Shown here piece after piece: positions 1-6,700 of a stretch of 11,609 bases of DNA. Every line of letters starts with the position of its first letter. Within the stretch, counting starts at the first letter, position 1. The notes beneath the pieces were generated by a model. It did no database searches. It had not been told where the DNA came from and saw only the letters and a list, made by a program, of their open reading frames with translations. The stretch lies in assembly GCA_029562045.1 (NCBI GenBank), contig JAKQWJ010000266.1, positions 1 to 11,609 on the forward strand, in the 5' to 3' direction. Position numbers and translations under genes: made by a program. The DNA is from Spirochaetota bacterium (GTDB lineage: Bacteria; Spirochaetota; Spirochaetia; DTKZ01).

Positions 1-37
1 TCAAGGCCGGGGTCAAGGCCGGGGTCAAGGGCCGGGG
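1..37. repeat. Three tandem copies of a 12-bp GC-rich repeat
   Basis: The unit TCAAGGCCGGGG occurs at 1-12 and 13-24, and again with one extra G at 25-37. The array starts at the first base of the window, so more copies may lie to the left. The rest of the gap up to the first gene (38-122) is GC-rich with short inverted repeats, and I see no gene in it. Confidence 0.85.
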
Positions 38-122
38 GATTCGAATGACCCCGCCTTCGCCGCCCGGGAAGGGACTCCGAATCCCGCCGCACGGACCGGG
101 AGGGTCCGGCTGCAGCCCGGCC

Positions 123-151
123 TTGCGCCGGGGAGGGGAAATTCGTATACT
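123..151 (+). promoter_or_regulatory. Candidate sigma70-type promoter of the metalloregulator operon
   Basis: A -35-like TTGCGC (123-128) and a -10-like TATACT (146-151) are separated by 17 bp. The predicted start of transcription near 158 leaves a leader of only about 8 nt before the ATG at 166. An imperfect dyad, GAAA (138-141) and TTTC (151-154) around GTATAC, overlaps the -10 element. This is where a DtxR-family repressor could bind its own promoter, but the symmetry is poor and the operator idea is inference. The -35 match is modest. Confidence 0.5.
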
Positions 152-165
152 TTCGGCGGAAAGGA

Positions 166-612
166 ATGAAAAAAACCACGCGACTGAGTCCCAGCATGGA
201 GGATTATCTCGAAGCCATCTATCAGCTGGAAAAAAGAAACCGGGTGGCCCGGGTCAAGGAGATCGCCGAACTTCTGAACGTGCGGATGCCCTCGGTGACG
301 GGGGCGGTGAAAAACCTGAAGGACCGGGGACTGGTGGACTACGAAAAGAACTCCTACATCAATCTCTCCCAGCAGGGGCTTGAAATAGCCCGCTCCATCC
401 GGGGCCGCCACGCGGTGCTGCGGGATTTTCTGGAGGAAATCCTTCTGCTGGAGCCGGATATCGCGGACCAGGAAGCCTGCAGAATCGAGCATGCCATAGG
501 GCAGGAGACGGCGCGGCGCTTCCGGAACTGCACCCGGGCCCTGAAAAACGACGTGTTCGACGCGGGAATCATCGATGCCCAGCGGTGGAAGAGCCTTGTC
601 CAGGACCGCTGA
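166..612 (+). CDS. MntR/DtxR-family metal-dependent transcriptional regulator
   Basis: This 148-residue protein has the layout and length of MntR, with no C-terminal SH3-like domain. An N-terminal winged helix (about 10-66) begins with SMEDYLEAIYQL and contains MPSVTGAVKNLKDRGLV as recognition region. A dimerisation and metal-binding helical domain follows (about 70-148). Aligned by eye with Bacillus MntR, the ligands D8, E11, H77, E102 and H103 correspond to D13, E16, H82, E108 and H109. The E99 position is C105, as in the iron-type DtxR/IdeR proteins. The family represses metal-uptake or homeostasis genes when Mn(II) or Fe(II) is bound. The ATG at 166 is preceded directly by GGAAAGGA with almost no spacing. 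A later ATG at 196 would cut into the conserved N-terminus and has no ribosome site. It overlaps the next gene by 38 bp and heads a likely three-gene operon. The choice between Mn and Fe cannot be made from sequence. Confidence 0.9.
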   Translation: MKKTTRLSPSMEDYLEAIYQLEKRNRVARVKEIAELLNVRMPSVTGAVKNLKDRGLVDYEKNSYINLSQQGLEIARSIRGRHAVLRDFLEEILLLEPDIADQEACRIEHAIGQETARRFRNCTRALKNDVFDAGIIDAQRWKSLVQDR

Positions 613-1798
613 GGACGCCCGGGGCGCCGGGGCTTCCGGAGTATACCTGGACTGGGCGGCCACGGCGCCTCCCTCCCGGGAAACGGCGGATTGCCTCCAG
701 GAGACCTCCCGGGAAATTTTCGGCAACCCCTCCTCCATTCACCGCTGGGGCGGACAGGCCCGGGCGCTGCTGGAGGAGTCCCGCCGGATCGTGGCGGAGG
801 AGCTGGACTGCGACAGCGGCCTGGTGCGGTTCACCTCCGGCGGCACCGAGGCGAACAACATGGCCCTCCTGTCGTTGCTCCGCCGCCCGAAACCCGCCCA
901 CCTGGTGATGAGCGCCCTGGAGCACGCCTCGGTGCACGAGCCCGGCAGGATTCTGGAGAAGTTCGGGTGGAGGGTAAGCCGGGTGCGGCGCGGCGCCTCC
1001 GGTCTTGTCGGAGCGGCGGAGATCGGGAAGGCGCTGCGGCCCGACACCGCCCTGGTGGCGGTCATGCTGGTGAACAACGAAACGGGGCAGATCCAGCCTC
1101 TGGAAGAGATCTCCGGAATGCTGCGGGAAAGGGAGCGCTCCGGGGGCCCGCGGATCCACCTCCATGTGGATGCGGTGCAGGGGGCGGGAAAGATCCCCTT
1201 TTCCGTCCGGGGTCTGGGAGCGGATTCCCTGTCCGTCAGCGCCCACAAGTTCCAGGGGCCCCGGGGGGTGGGCATCCTCGTCGCCGGGGGAGGCCTGGAA
1301 CCCCTCCACACCGGGGGCGGCCAGGAGTACGGGCTCCGGCCGGGCACGGAGAACACCCCGGGCATCGCCGCCGCCGGCCGGGCCCTGGCCGCGGCCTGCC
1401 GGAATCGGGAGGCGAACCTCCGCCACGCCGGGAATCTCGCCGCCGCCCTCATGGACGGGGTCCGGAGCTGCCGGCAATGCAGGATTCTGCCGGAGGACCG
1501 CCTGCGGCGCCCCGGGGCCTTTTCCCCCTACATCGTCAGCCTCGCCTTTCCCCCCATTCCGGGAGAGGTGCTGGTCCGGGTCATGGACGACCGGGGCTAC
1601 GGGATCTCCACCGGCTCCGCCTGCTCCTCCCGGAAAACCGGGGATACCCGGGTTCTGGAGGGCAGCGGGGTTTCCCGGGAGGATGCCTTTTCCTCGGTGC
1701 GGGTCTCCTTCGGACCGGACACCACCGAGAAGAACGTCCTGGATTTCGTTCATGACCTCCGGCGGGAGGTCGAGCTGCTGTTCAAGGTCGCGCGTTAG
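575..1798 (+). CDS. Cysteine desulfurase, NifS/IscS type (class V aminotransferase)
   Basis: This is a PLP enzyme that turns cysteine into alanine and an enzyme-bound persulfide, used for Fe-S clusters or thiolated tRNA. Visible family motifs are VYLDWAATAP (23-32), GNPSSIH (50-56), the FTSGGTEANN cofactor motif (86-95), and H117 in LEHASVH. They continue with NNETGQIQP (167-175), HVDAVQGAGK (197-206), SAHKFQGPRG with PLP lysine K225, RPGTEN (255-260), and STGSACSS with catalytic cysteine C350. All key residues are present, and 407 residues is normal for the family. The N-terminus is about 20 residues longer than usual. The ATG at 575 overlaps the regulator gene, and a TTG at 596 preceded by GGAAGAG is an alternative start. 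Only 10 bp separate it from thiI, so it is probably the dedicated sulfur donor for ThiI, like the NifZ-ThiI pair of Bacillus. A general Fe-S role cannot be excluded. Confidence 0.93.
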   Translation: MPSGGRALSRTAEDARGAGASGVYLDWAATAPPSRETADCLQETSREIFGNPSSIHRWGGQARALLEESRRIVAEELDCDSGLVRFTSGGTEANNMALLSLLRRPKPAHLVMSALEHASVHEPGRILEKFGWRVSRVRRGASGLVGAAEIGKALRPDTALVAVMLVNNETGQIQPLEEISGMLRERERSGGPRIHLHVDAVQGAGKIPFSVRGLGADSLSVSAHKFQGPRGVGILVAGGGLEPLHTGGGQEYGLRPGTENTPGIAAAGRALAAACRNREANLRHAGNLAAALMDGVRSCRQCRILPEDRLRRPGAFSPYIVSLAFPPIPGEVLVRVMDDRGYGISTGSACSSRKTGDTRVLEGSGVSREDAFSSVRVSFGPDTTEKNVLDFVHDLRREVELLFKVAR

Positions 1799-1808
1799 GG
1801 GATCGTCC

Positions 1809-2975
1809 ATGGATACGCTGTTTCTTCTGAAGCCCGGTGAACTGATGCTGAAGGGGGCCAATCGCCCCTTTTTCATGCGGGTCCTCCGGAAAAATCTCTC
1901 CCAGGCCCTGCGGGAGGTGCCCCACCGTCTGGAGGACCGGCACAGCCGGATTCTGGTCCGGGTGGCGGAGGCGGACGCCCCCAGGACCGCGGACATTCTC
2001 CGGCGCTTCATCGGGATCTCCGGCTTCTCCCCCGCCCTGGTCTCGGGAAAAAGCCTGGACGACATCGAACACACCGCCTCCCTCCTGGTGGGGTCCCTGT
2101 TGCGGGAGTGGGGGACGGCGCGATACAAGATCGAGGCCAGGAGGGCCGACAAAAGCTACCCCCTGGATTCCTACGGGATCGCCTGCGAGCTGGGAGAGCG
2201 GCTGGGGCGGCGCTTTCCGGACCTGACGGTGAGCATGCGGGAGCCCGATTTCATTCTGCATGTGGAGATCCGCGGCGAGGTCTTCCTGTACGCCCTGGCG
2301 GAGGAGGGGGAGAGAGGGCTCCCCGTGGGGGTGTCGGGCCGGGGGATCCTGCTTCTGTCCGGCGGCATCGATTCACCGGTGGCGGGCTACCTGATGGCCA
2401 AGAGGGGGCTGCGTCTGGACGCGGTGTACTACCACTCCTACCCCTACACCGGCCGGGAGGTCCGGGACAAGGTGCAGACCCTGGCCGGTCTTCTGGCCCG
2501 GCGGATCGGGGGGCTCAACCTCCATATCGTCCCTTTCACGGAGATCCAGGTCAAGATCCGCGAAAGGGCCCCGGAGGACCGGACCACCCTTTTTTCCCGG
2601 GCCTCCATGATGCGGATCGCCGACATGCTGGCCTTCCGGCGGAACGCCAACAGCCTGATCACCGGTGAGAGTCTGAGCCAGGTGGCCAGCCAGACCCCGG
2701 AGAGCCTCAGGTTCACCGGTTCCTTCGCGTCCCTGCCGGTGCTCCGTCCCCTGGTGGGGATGGACAAGGAGAGGATCATAGGAATCGCCCGGGCCATCGG
2801 CACCTACGAAACATCGATCCTTCCCTACGACGACTGCTGCGTCGTCTTCGCCTCCCGGCATCCGGTGATCCGGCCGAAGTTCCAGGAGATGAAGGAATCC
2901 TTCATGGGTCTGGGCATCGAAGAGGATCTGCGGAAGGCGCTCCGGGCTGCGGAGCGGATCACCATCGACGGCTGA
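1809..2975 (+). CDS. thiI: tRNA 4-thiouridine synthase ThiI (no rhodanese domain)
   Basis: ThiI adenylates U8 of tRNA and replaces its oxygen with sulfur, giving 4-thiouridine. In some bacteria it also supports thiamin thiazole synthesis. The 388-residue protein has an N-terminal ferredoxin-like region (LLKPGELMLKG at 6-16) and a THUMP domain (about 60-165). An adenylation domain follows, with the PP-loop SGGIDSP at 184-190. Further conserved pieces are TLFSRASMMRIADML (260-274), ITGESLSQVASQT (284-296) and YDDCCVVFASRHP (340-352). The C343-C344 pair lies about where the sulfur-handling cysteine is expected. The C-terminal rhodanese domain of E. coli ThiI (482 aa) is absent, as in Bacillus, so an outside persulfide donor is needed, and the adjacent desulfurase fits. 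The start is the ATG at 1809. An AGGGG Shine-Dalgarno sequence overlaps the TAG stop of the desulfurase gene, which suggests translational coupling. Confidence 0.94.
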   Translation: MDTLFLLKPGELMLKGANRPFFMRVLRKNLSQALREVPHRLEDRHSRILVRVAEADAPRTADILRRFIGISGFSPALVSGKSLDDIEHTASLLVGSLLREWGTARYKIEARRADKSYPLDSYGIACELGERLGRRFPDLTVSMREPDFILHVEIRGEVFLYALAEEGERGLPVGVSGRGILLLSGGIDSPVAGYLMAKRGLRLDAVYYHSYPYTGREVRDKVQTLAGLLARRIGGLNLHIVPFTEIQVKIRERAPEDRTTLFSRASMMRIADMLAFRRNANSLITGESLSQVASQTPESLRFTGSFASLPVLRPLVGMDKERIIGIARAIGTYETSILPYDDCCVVFASRHPVIRPKFQEMKESFMGLGIEEDLRKALRAAERITIDG

Positions 2976-2984
2976 GGGGCTCAG
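2972..2984. other. Small dyad joining the stop codons of two convergent genes
   Basis: CTGAG (2972-2976), a GGG loop and CTCAG (2980-2984) form a perfect 5-bp inverted repeat. The TGA of thiI (2973-2975, +) and the TGA of the zinc-ribbon gene (2981-2983 on the - strand) lie in its two arms. There is no T-tract on either side, so it does not look like an ordinary intrinsic terminator. The two genes leave only 5 bp between them. Confidence 0.5.
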
Positions 2985-3301
2985 GCGCCGGCGGGGGCGG
3001 ATTCCGCCTTGGCCGGCTCGCTTTTCGGGGTTTCCGTCTTCGGGGAGGCGGTTCCGGAAGAATCCGCGGACTTCCCGTTGCCCGAGCCGTTGCCCGAGCC
3101 GGAGGTCGACGCGACGGAGGATTTCTTGCTGTCGGTGACGTAGAACCCGCTTCCCTTGAAAATGATGCCCAGGCCGCCCCCGATGAGACGGCGCAGCGGG
3201 CCTCCGCACTTCGGACAGGTCGTCAGCAGGGGGTCGGACATATTCTGGAACGCTTCGAAGCCGTGACCGCATTCCTTGCATTCATAATCATAGCTGGGCA
3301 T
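2981..3301 (-). CDS. FmdB-type zinc-ribbon protein
   Basis: This is a 106-residue protein with an N-terminal FmdB/putative regulatory zinc ribbon. It begins MPSYDYECKECG, and the two metal-binding pairs are C8/C11 and C29/C32. The family hallmark IGGGLGIIFKGSGFYVTDS follows at about 40-58. The remaining C-terminal half is a low-complexity tail rich in Ser, Gly, Lys, Pro and Ala, probably disordered. The start is the ATG at 3301, preceded by GAGGAG at about 8 nt. An upstream in-frame extension to 3346 would lie before this ribosome site and is not supported. Family members are small and widespread; the first was described near formamidase/amidase genes and was proposed to be a regulator, but the function here is unknown. 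It lies 49 bp downstream of the GGDEF/EAL gene on the same strand and may be cotranscribed. Confidence 0.88.
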   Translation of the reverse strand: MPSYDYECKECGHGFEAFQNMSDPLLTTCPKCGGPLRRLIGGGLGIIFKGSGFYVTDSKKSSVASTSGSGNGSGNGKSADSSGTASPKTETPKSEPAKAESAPAGA

Positions 3302-3350
3302 GACAAAAACTCCTCGGTCTTTCCGAAACTGAATCGATGGCGTCAATATA

Positions 3351-5480
3351 CTAAAGGATGGCGCTTTTCGGCAATACGGGCCGGGCGGCGAAAGCGGAGA
3401 AATCCGGCGCCGTCAGGGGGGGGCTGAAGTAAAATCCCTGGATGATGGAGCAGCCGGCGGCCTGCATGAACCGGAGCTGCTCCTCCGTTTCCACTCCCTC
3501 GGCCACAACCTCCAGATCCAGCCCCCTGGCCATGGAGGTGATGGCCCGGACCAGGGCCGCGTTCCGGCGGTCCTCCGGCAGGTCGGTGATGAAGGACCGA
3601 TCGATTTTGATGGCGTTGATGGGCAGGGTTTTCAGATAGCTCAGGGAGGAATAGCCGGTGCCGAAATCGTCTATCGAAAAACGGCAGCCCAGCTCCCGGA
3701 TGCTCCGGAGAATCGTGAGGTTTCGATCCAGATTCTCCATCAGGGTGGATTCGGTAATCTCCAGGTGCAGGTCCCGGGGGGAGAGGTCGTTTTTTCGCAG
3801 GGAACTTTCCACCAGGCTGGGAATGTCCTTGTCTTTCATCTGTTGGGTGGACAGATTGATGGATACGGGGAAATCCAGGCCCTGGTCCCGCCAGTCCCGG
3901 ATCTGGCGACAGGCCTGGAAGAGCACCCACCGCCCCAGAGGGATGATCAACCCCGTCTCTTCCGCCAGGGGGATGAAGCGCCCCGGCGGCACGAAACCCA
4001 GATCGGGATGCTTCCATCGCAGGAGGGCTTCGGCGCCCACCACCCGGTTTTCCGGACCGATCTGCGGCTGGTAGTACAGCTCGAACTGCTCCGATTCAAG
4101 GGCGTGCCGCAGGGAATGCATCAGGGTGATCCGGTCCAGCGCCCTCTGGTGCAGACTGCTGGTGTAGAAGCAGTAGTCGGATTCCTCGCTTTTCGCCTCC
4201 GCCAGGGCGGACCCGGCGTTGCGGATCAGGGTGGGGGCGTCGTCGCCGTCCTTCGGGTGCACTGCGATGCCCGCCCGGGGCATGAGAAACAGGGTGTGAT
4301 TGCCGAAAATATAGGGTTTCCGCAGAGCGCGGTTTATTTTTTCCGCCACGATGGCGCAATCCGGCTCGTTTTTGACATGGGTCAGAAGCAGGCCGAACTC
4401 GTCGGAATCGATCCGGAAAAGGAGGTCGGACTTTCGTTTCTGTTTCGCTATCCTTTCCCCGGCCTGGGTTATGAGCCAGTCGCCGATATCGTGTCCCAGC
4501 CGGTCGTTCAGGTCCCGGAACCCGCCGCAGGTGAAGATCAGAACCCCCCGGAGTTTCTCCCGTTCGGACCTTCCCGCCTGGGCCAGGGATTCTTCCAGCC
4601 GTTCCGTGAAAGCCCGCCGGTTCTGCAGCCCCGTGATGGGTTCGTGATAGGCCAGAAAGAAGAGTTCTTTCCGGGATTTTTCCAGGGCGGAGTAGGCGGC
4701 TTCGGTGTCCCGCGCCTCGTCGAAGAAGCTTTTCAGGACGGCTCCGGTGGCTGCGACGGAAAAAACCGTCAGGCCCAGCACGGTCCGGGAGAAGGGAAGG
4801 CCGGGAAGGAAATCCAGGCGGACTCCCATGGACCCGTATACGATGTCGTCCAGGAGAGCCAGGAGGGCGGCGAGGAGGCCTCCCGAAAGGGGGAGGAGGT
4901 GGGGAGTCTCCCGGCTGCTGACCAGGGCCTGGGTCGCCGCGAAGAGTCCATACAGCGCCGCGGCGCCGAGAACGATATCCCGGACACTCTGCAGCGTCGC
5001 CGCCCGGCCCCGGAGGAGATCCGCGGCCGGACTCCCCGGGTTCAGAAGGGAAAACCCGCCGGACACGAAGAGATCGGGAAGAAAGAGGGCGGTTCCCGTC
5101 AGCAGAAGGGCCGCCGCGAGTCCACCCAGAAAGAGGAGATTGTTGATTTTTCTTTTTTTCCCCGAGGGTTTCAGAAGCTGCTGGATCAGGAAGGGGATGA
5201 GGGGGATCATGAGGATCAGGGCGATCTGCTCCAGCTGAAGGAAGCTCCGACCCGGCCCGCTTTTCCGGAGGATGCCGTCGAAATACAGGAGGAACCCTTC
5301 GGCTGCGGCAATAATCAGAGAGATGAGGGACGTGATCGCCAGAGAGAGATGGAGGCTTTTTTTGCCCCGGTAGAAAAGGAAAAAAAAGAGCAGCGCGTCG
5401 GAAAGGAGTATTCCGAAGCAGACAGTGGTGATCAGAAGAGCCCCATGCGTCGCCGTGGGCTCGAGCAAGGCGGTCAGCAT
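3351..5480 (-). CDS. Seven-helix membrane protein with degenerate GGDEF and intact EAL domain (c-di-GMP phosphodiesterase)
   Basis: This 709-residue protein has three parts. About seven hydrophobic segments (roughly residues 12-255) form an N-terminal membrane sensor of unrecognised type. A charged helical linker leads into a GGDEF domain (about 275-445), followed by an EAL domain (about 455-700). The GGDEF signature reads DSDEF (358-362), and the upstream metal-binding Asp region reads FTCGGF, so cyclase activity is unlikely. The inhibitory-site motif RKSD (349-352) keeps the exact five-residue spacing to the signature. The EAL domain has EALLRW (484), N542 in SINLS, EITES (574-578), DDFGTGY (604-610), K625 and D627 in IKIDRSF, AEGVET (660-665) and QGFYFSPP. 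It therefore looks like an active phosphodiesterase that breaks c-di-GMP to pGpG. The ATG at 5480 is preceded by GGAGG with about 10-nt spacing; a TTG at 5525 is a weaker alternative. The ATG overlaps the stop of the lipoprotein gene (ATGCTGA), implying coupling. Confidence 0.92.
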   Translation of the reverse strand: MLTALLEPTATHGALLITTVCFGILLSDALLFFFLFYRGKKSLHLSLAITSLISLIIAAAEGFLLYFDGILRKSGPGRSFLQLEQIALILMIPLIPFLIQQLLKPSGKKRKINNLLFLGGLAAALLLTGTALFLPDLFVSGGFSLLNPGSPAADLLRGRAATLQSVRDIVLGAAALYGLFAATQALVSSRETPHLLPLSGGLLAALLALLDDIVYGSMGVRLDFLPGLPFSRTVLGLTVFSVAATGAVLKSFFDEARDTEAAYSALEKSRKELFFLAYHEPITGLQNRRAFTERLEESLAQAGRSEREKLRGVLIFTCGGFRDLNDRLGHDIGDWLITQAGERIAKQKRKSDLLFRIDSDEFGLLLTHVKNEPDCAIVAEKINRALRKPYIFGNHTLFLMPRAGIAVHPKDGDDAPTLIRNAGSALAEAKSEESDYCFYTSSLHQRALDRITLMHSLRHALESEQFELYYQPQIGPENRVVGAEALLRWKHPDLGFVPPGRFIPLAEETGLIIPLGRWVLFQACRQIRDWRDQGLDFPVSINLSTQQMKDKDIPSLVESSLRKNDLSPRDLHLEITESTLMENLDRNLTILRSIRELGCRFSIDDFGTGYSSLSYLKTLPINAIKIDRSFITDLPEDRRNAALVRAITSMARGLDLEVVAEGVETEEQLRFMQAAGCSIIQGFYFSPPLTAPDFSAFAARPVLPKSAIL

Positions 5481-6700
5481 CGTCTGGAATCCTCCACAGG
5501 AAAGAAAAGAGGTTTCCGGGAGCAAGGCGAAATACCGTATGTTTTCCTGTCACCGCCGTCGGGGGCCTTCACTCCGCCGGTGGGGCGCAGATCCTTCGGC
5601 ATGGAATATGATCCTCCCGCTGGACACAATGTATCCCATTTTGCAAAAACATATGACCGTCCCGGGAAGAAAAAAGCCGGTTTTTTCGCCTCCCCACCAC
5701 CCGGAGGCGGGAGAATCGTTCTCCCTCCGGCGGCGGGTCCGTTCCACCGCTCCGGGCCTTCTTCGGCCAGTATCCGGCGGAGAAGGGCCGCCGCCGAGTC
5801 GTCGGAAAAGACCAGCCCCGAGAAGAAAATTTCCGGCCCTGAGACCTGCACCGAAAGGGAGGACCGGATCTCCGCCGGACTGCGGCCCTCGGCGATCATC
5901 AGTCCCGATAAAAAAAGACGGAGCAGCGCCGCCGCGGATGCGGCCTCCCGGGAACCGGCGAAAACCGCCCGGCCGTCCAGGGAAAAATGTCCGTCCCGGC
6001 GGTCGGCGTAAACCTCCGCCTCCTGAAAGGGGATGACCTCCAGAAAACCGGCCGTCAGGGGGAAGAGGTTTCCGCCGGGCCGGGAAAAGCAGAAGGCGGC
6101 GCTCCGGGACCGGAAACCCCGGGGGAGGGTCGCCGTCCTTCCCGCCGGGGGGAGGCCGTAGAGCCGGCGGAGGCTCTCCTCCACCCCGCCGCCCGAAGCC
6201 AGCAGAATGATTTCGTCCGACGGAACGGCGATCTCCCGCCCCTGGGGGTCTCGATAGTAACGGATCGCGCCGACCGCCGTTTCGAGCCGGTGTTCGCTCC
6301 AGCCCTCGCTCCGCCGGACGCCGAACTCCACCAGTGCCCGGGAAAAGTCCCCCTGGGCGGCCACAGTCAGCCTGGAAGATCCCTTTTCGGGGGAGAACTC
6401 CGCCGCTCCATAGACGATGCGGGAGCGGTCGAGGAAGTAGTCGGAACCCCGGGACGCGAGGCCGTTTTCCGCCGCCACCCGGCGGAGAAAGTCCCGGTTT
6501 TCCGGGACCGCCAGGGCGAAGTACAGGCCCGCCTCCGCCGGCAGGGCGGAGGCGGGGTCCGCCTCCGGAAGCGGCGGGGGAGGCGTCCGGCAGGCCGCGA
6601 AAAGGGCCGGCAGAATCGCCGCGACCAGGGCCCGAAGCGCTCCGGCCCGCAGCCGGGGGCCTGTCAGTCCGCGGCGGCTTTGACCAGGTCCACTGCGCAT
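5474..6700 (-). CDS. Predicted lipoprotein of unknown function
   Basis: This 408-residue protein has an Arg-rich start, a hydrophobic stretch (about 21-36) and a lipobox LFAAC, so the mature protein would begin at lipidated C37. The mature part shows two similar-looking alpha/beta halves: YFLDRSRIVYGAAEFSP to about residue 190, and FQEAEVYADRRDGHFSLD to about 340. They loosely recall secreted proteins of the DUF3352 type, but this is only an impression and I do not recognise the family. The start is the ATG at 6700, inside the last 37 bp of ileS. An in-frame ATG at 6748 would give an unusually long pre-signal segment. From about residue 325 (position 5730) onward, codons switch from strongly GC-ending to many A/T-ending ones and the sequence becomes irregular. 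The last 60-80 residues may therefore be recent read-through rather than conserved protein. It ends in a 7-bp overlap with the GGDEF/EAL gene. Confidence 0.72.
   Translation of the reverse strand: MRSGPGQSRRGLTGPRLRAGALRALVAAILPALFAACRTPPPPLPEADPASALPAEAGLYFALAVPENRDFLRRVAAENGLASRGSDYFLDRSRIVYGAAEFSPEKGSSRLTVAAQGDFSRALVEFGVRRSEGWSEHRLETAVGAIRYYRDPQGREIAVPSDEIILLASGGGVEESLRRLYGLPPAGRTATLPRGFRSRSAAFCFSRPGGNLFPLTAGFLEVIPFQEAEVYADRRDGHFSLDGRAVFAGSREAASAAALLRLFLSGLMIAEGRSPAEIRSSLSVQVSGPEIFFSGLVFSDDSAAALLRRILAEEGPERWNGPAAGGRTILPPPGGGEAKKPAFFFPGRSYVFAKWDTLCPAGGSYSMPKDLRPTGGVKAPDGGDRKTYGISPCSRKPLFFPVEDSRRC
5669..5730 (-). terminator. Hairpin and A/T dyad inside the lipoprotein gene, possible terminator remnant
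   Basis: Read on the - strand, CCGGAGG-GAGAA and TTCTC-CCG-CCTCCGG (5701-5730) make a strong hairpin with a CGA loop. About 13 nt after it comes GAAAAAA-CCGGC-TTTTTTC (5669-5687). The T6 run is too far from the main stem for a textbook intrinsic terminator, and the whole element lies inside an open reading frame. It is a real secondary-structure candidate, but its role as a terminator is uncertain. Confidence 0.3.

Noticed and set aside
569..2152. Long open frames antisense to the desulfurase and thiI genes, and others antisense to ileS (6829-9300) and the EAL gene (3765-6011)
   Set aside because: They are shadows of high-GC coding sequence: composition is repetitive Arg/Gly/Pro with no recognisable motif, and the opposite strand carries conserved enzymes.
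3302..3350. Promoter for the zinc-ribbon gene containing TTGACG and TATATT
   Set aside because: The two elements are in the wrong order and spacing; the gene is more simply cotranscribed with the EAL gene.
5590..5660. Separate sigma70 promoter for the GGDEF/EAL gene in the AT-rich patch
   Set aside because: TTGCAA, TACATT and TATGTT are present but no pair has acceptable spacing.
5550..5747. 65-codon open frame on the - strand overlapping the lipoprotein tail
   Set aside because: It has no good ribosome site, no recognisable motif and shares the DNA with a longer frame; it does not restore a better lipoprotein C-terminus.
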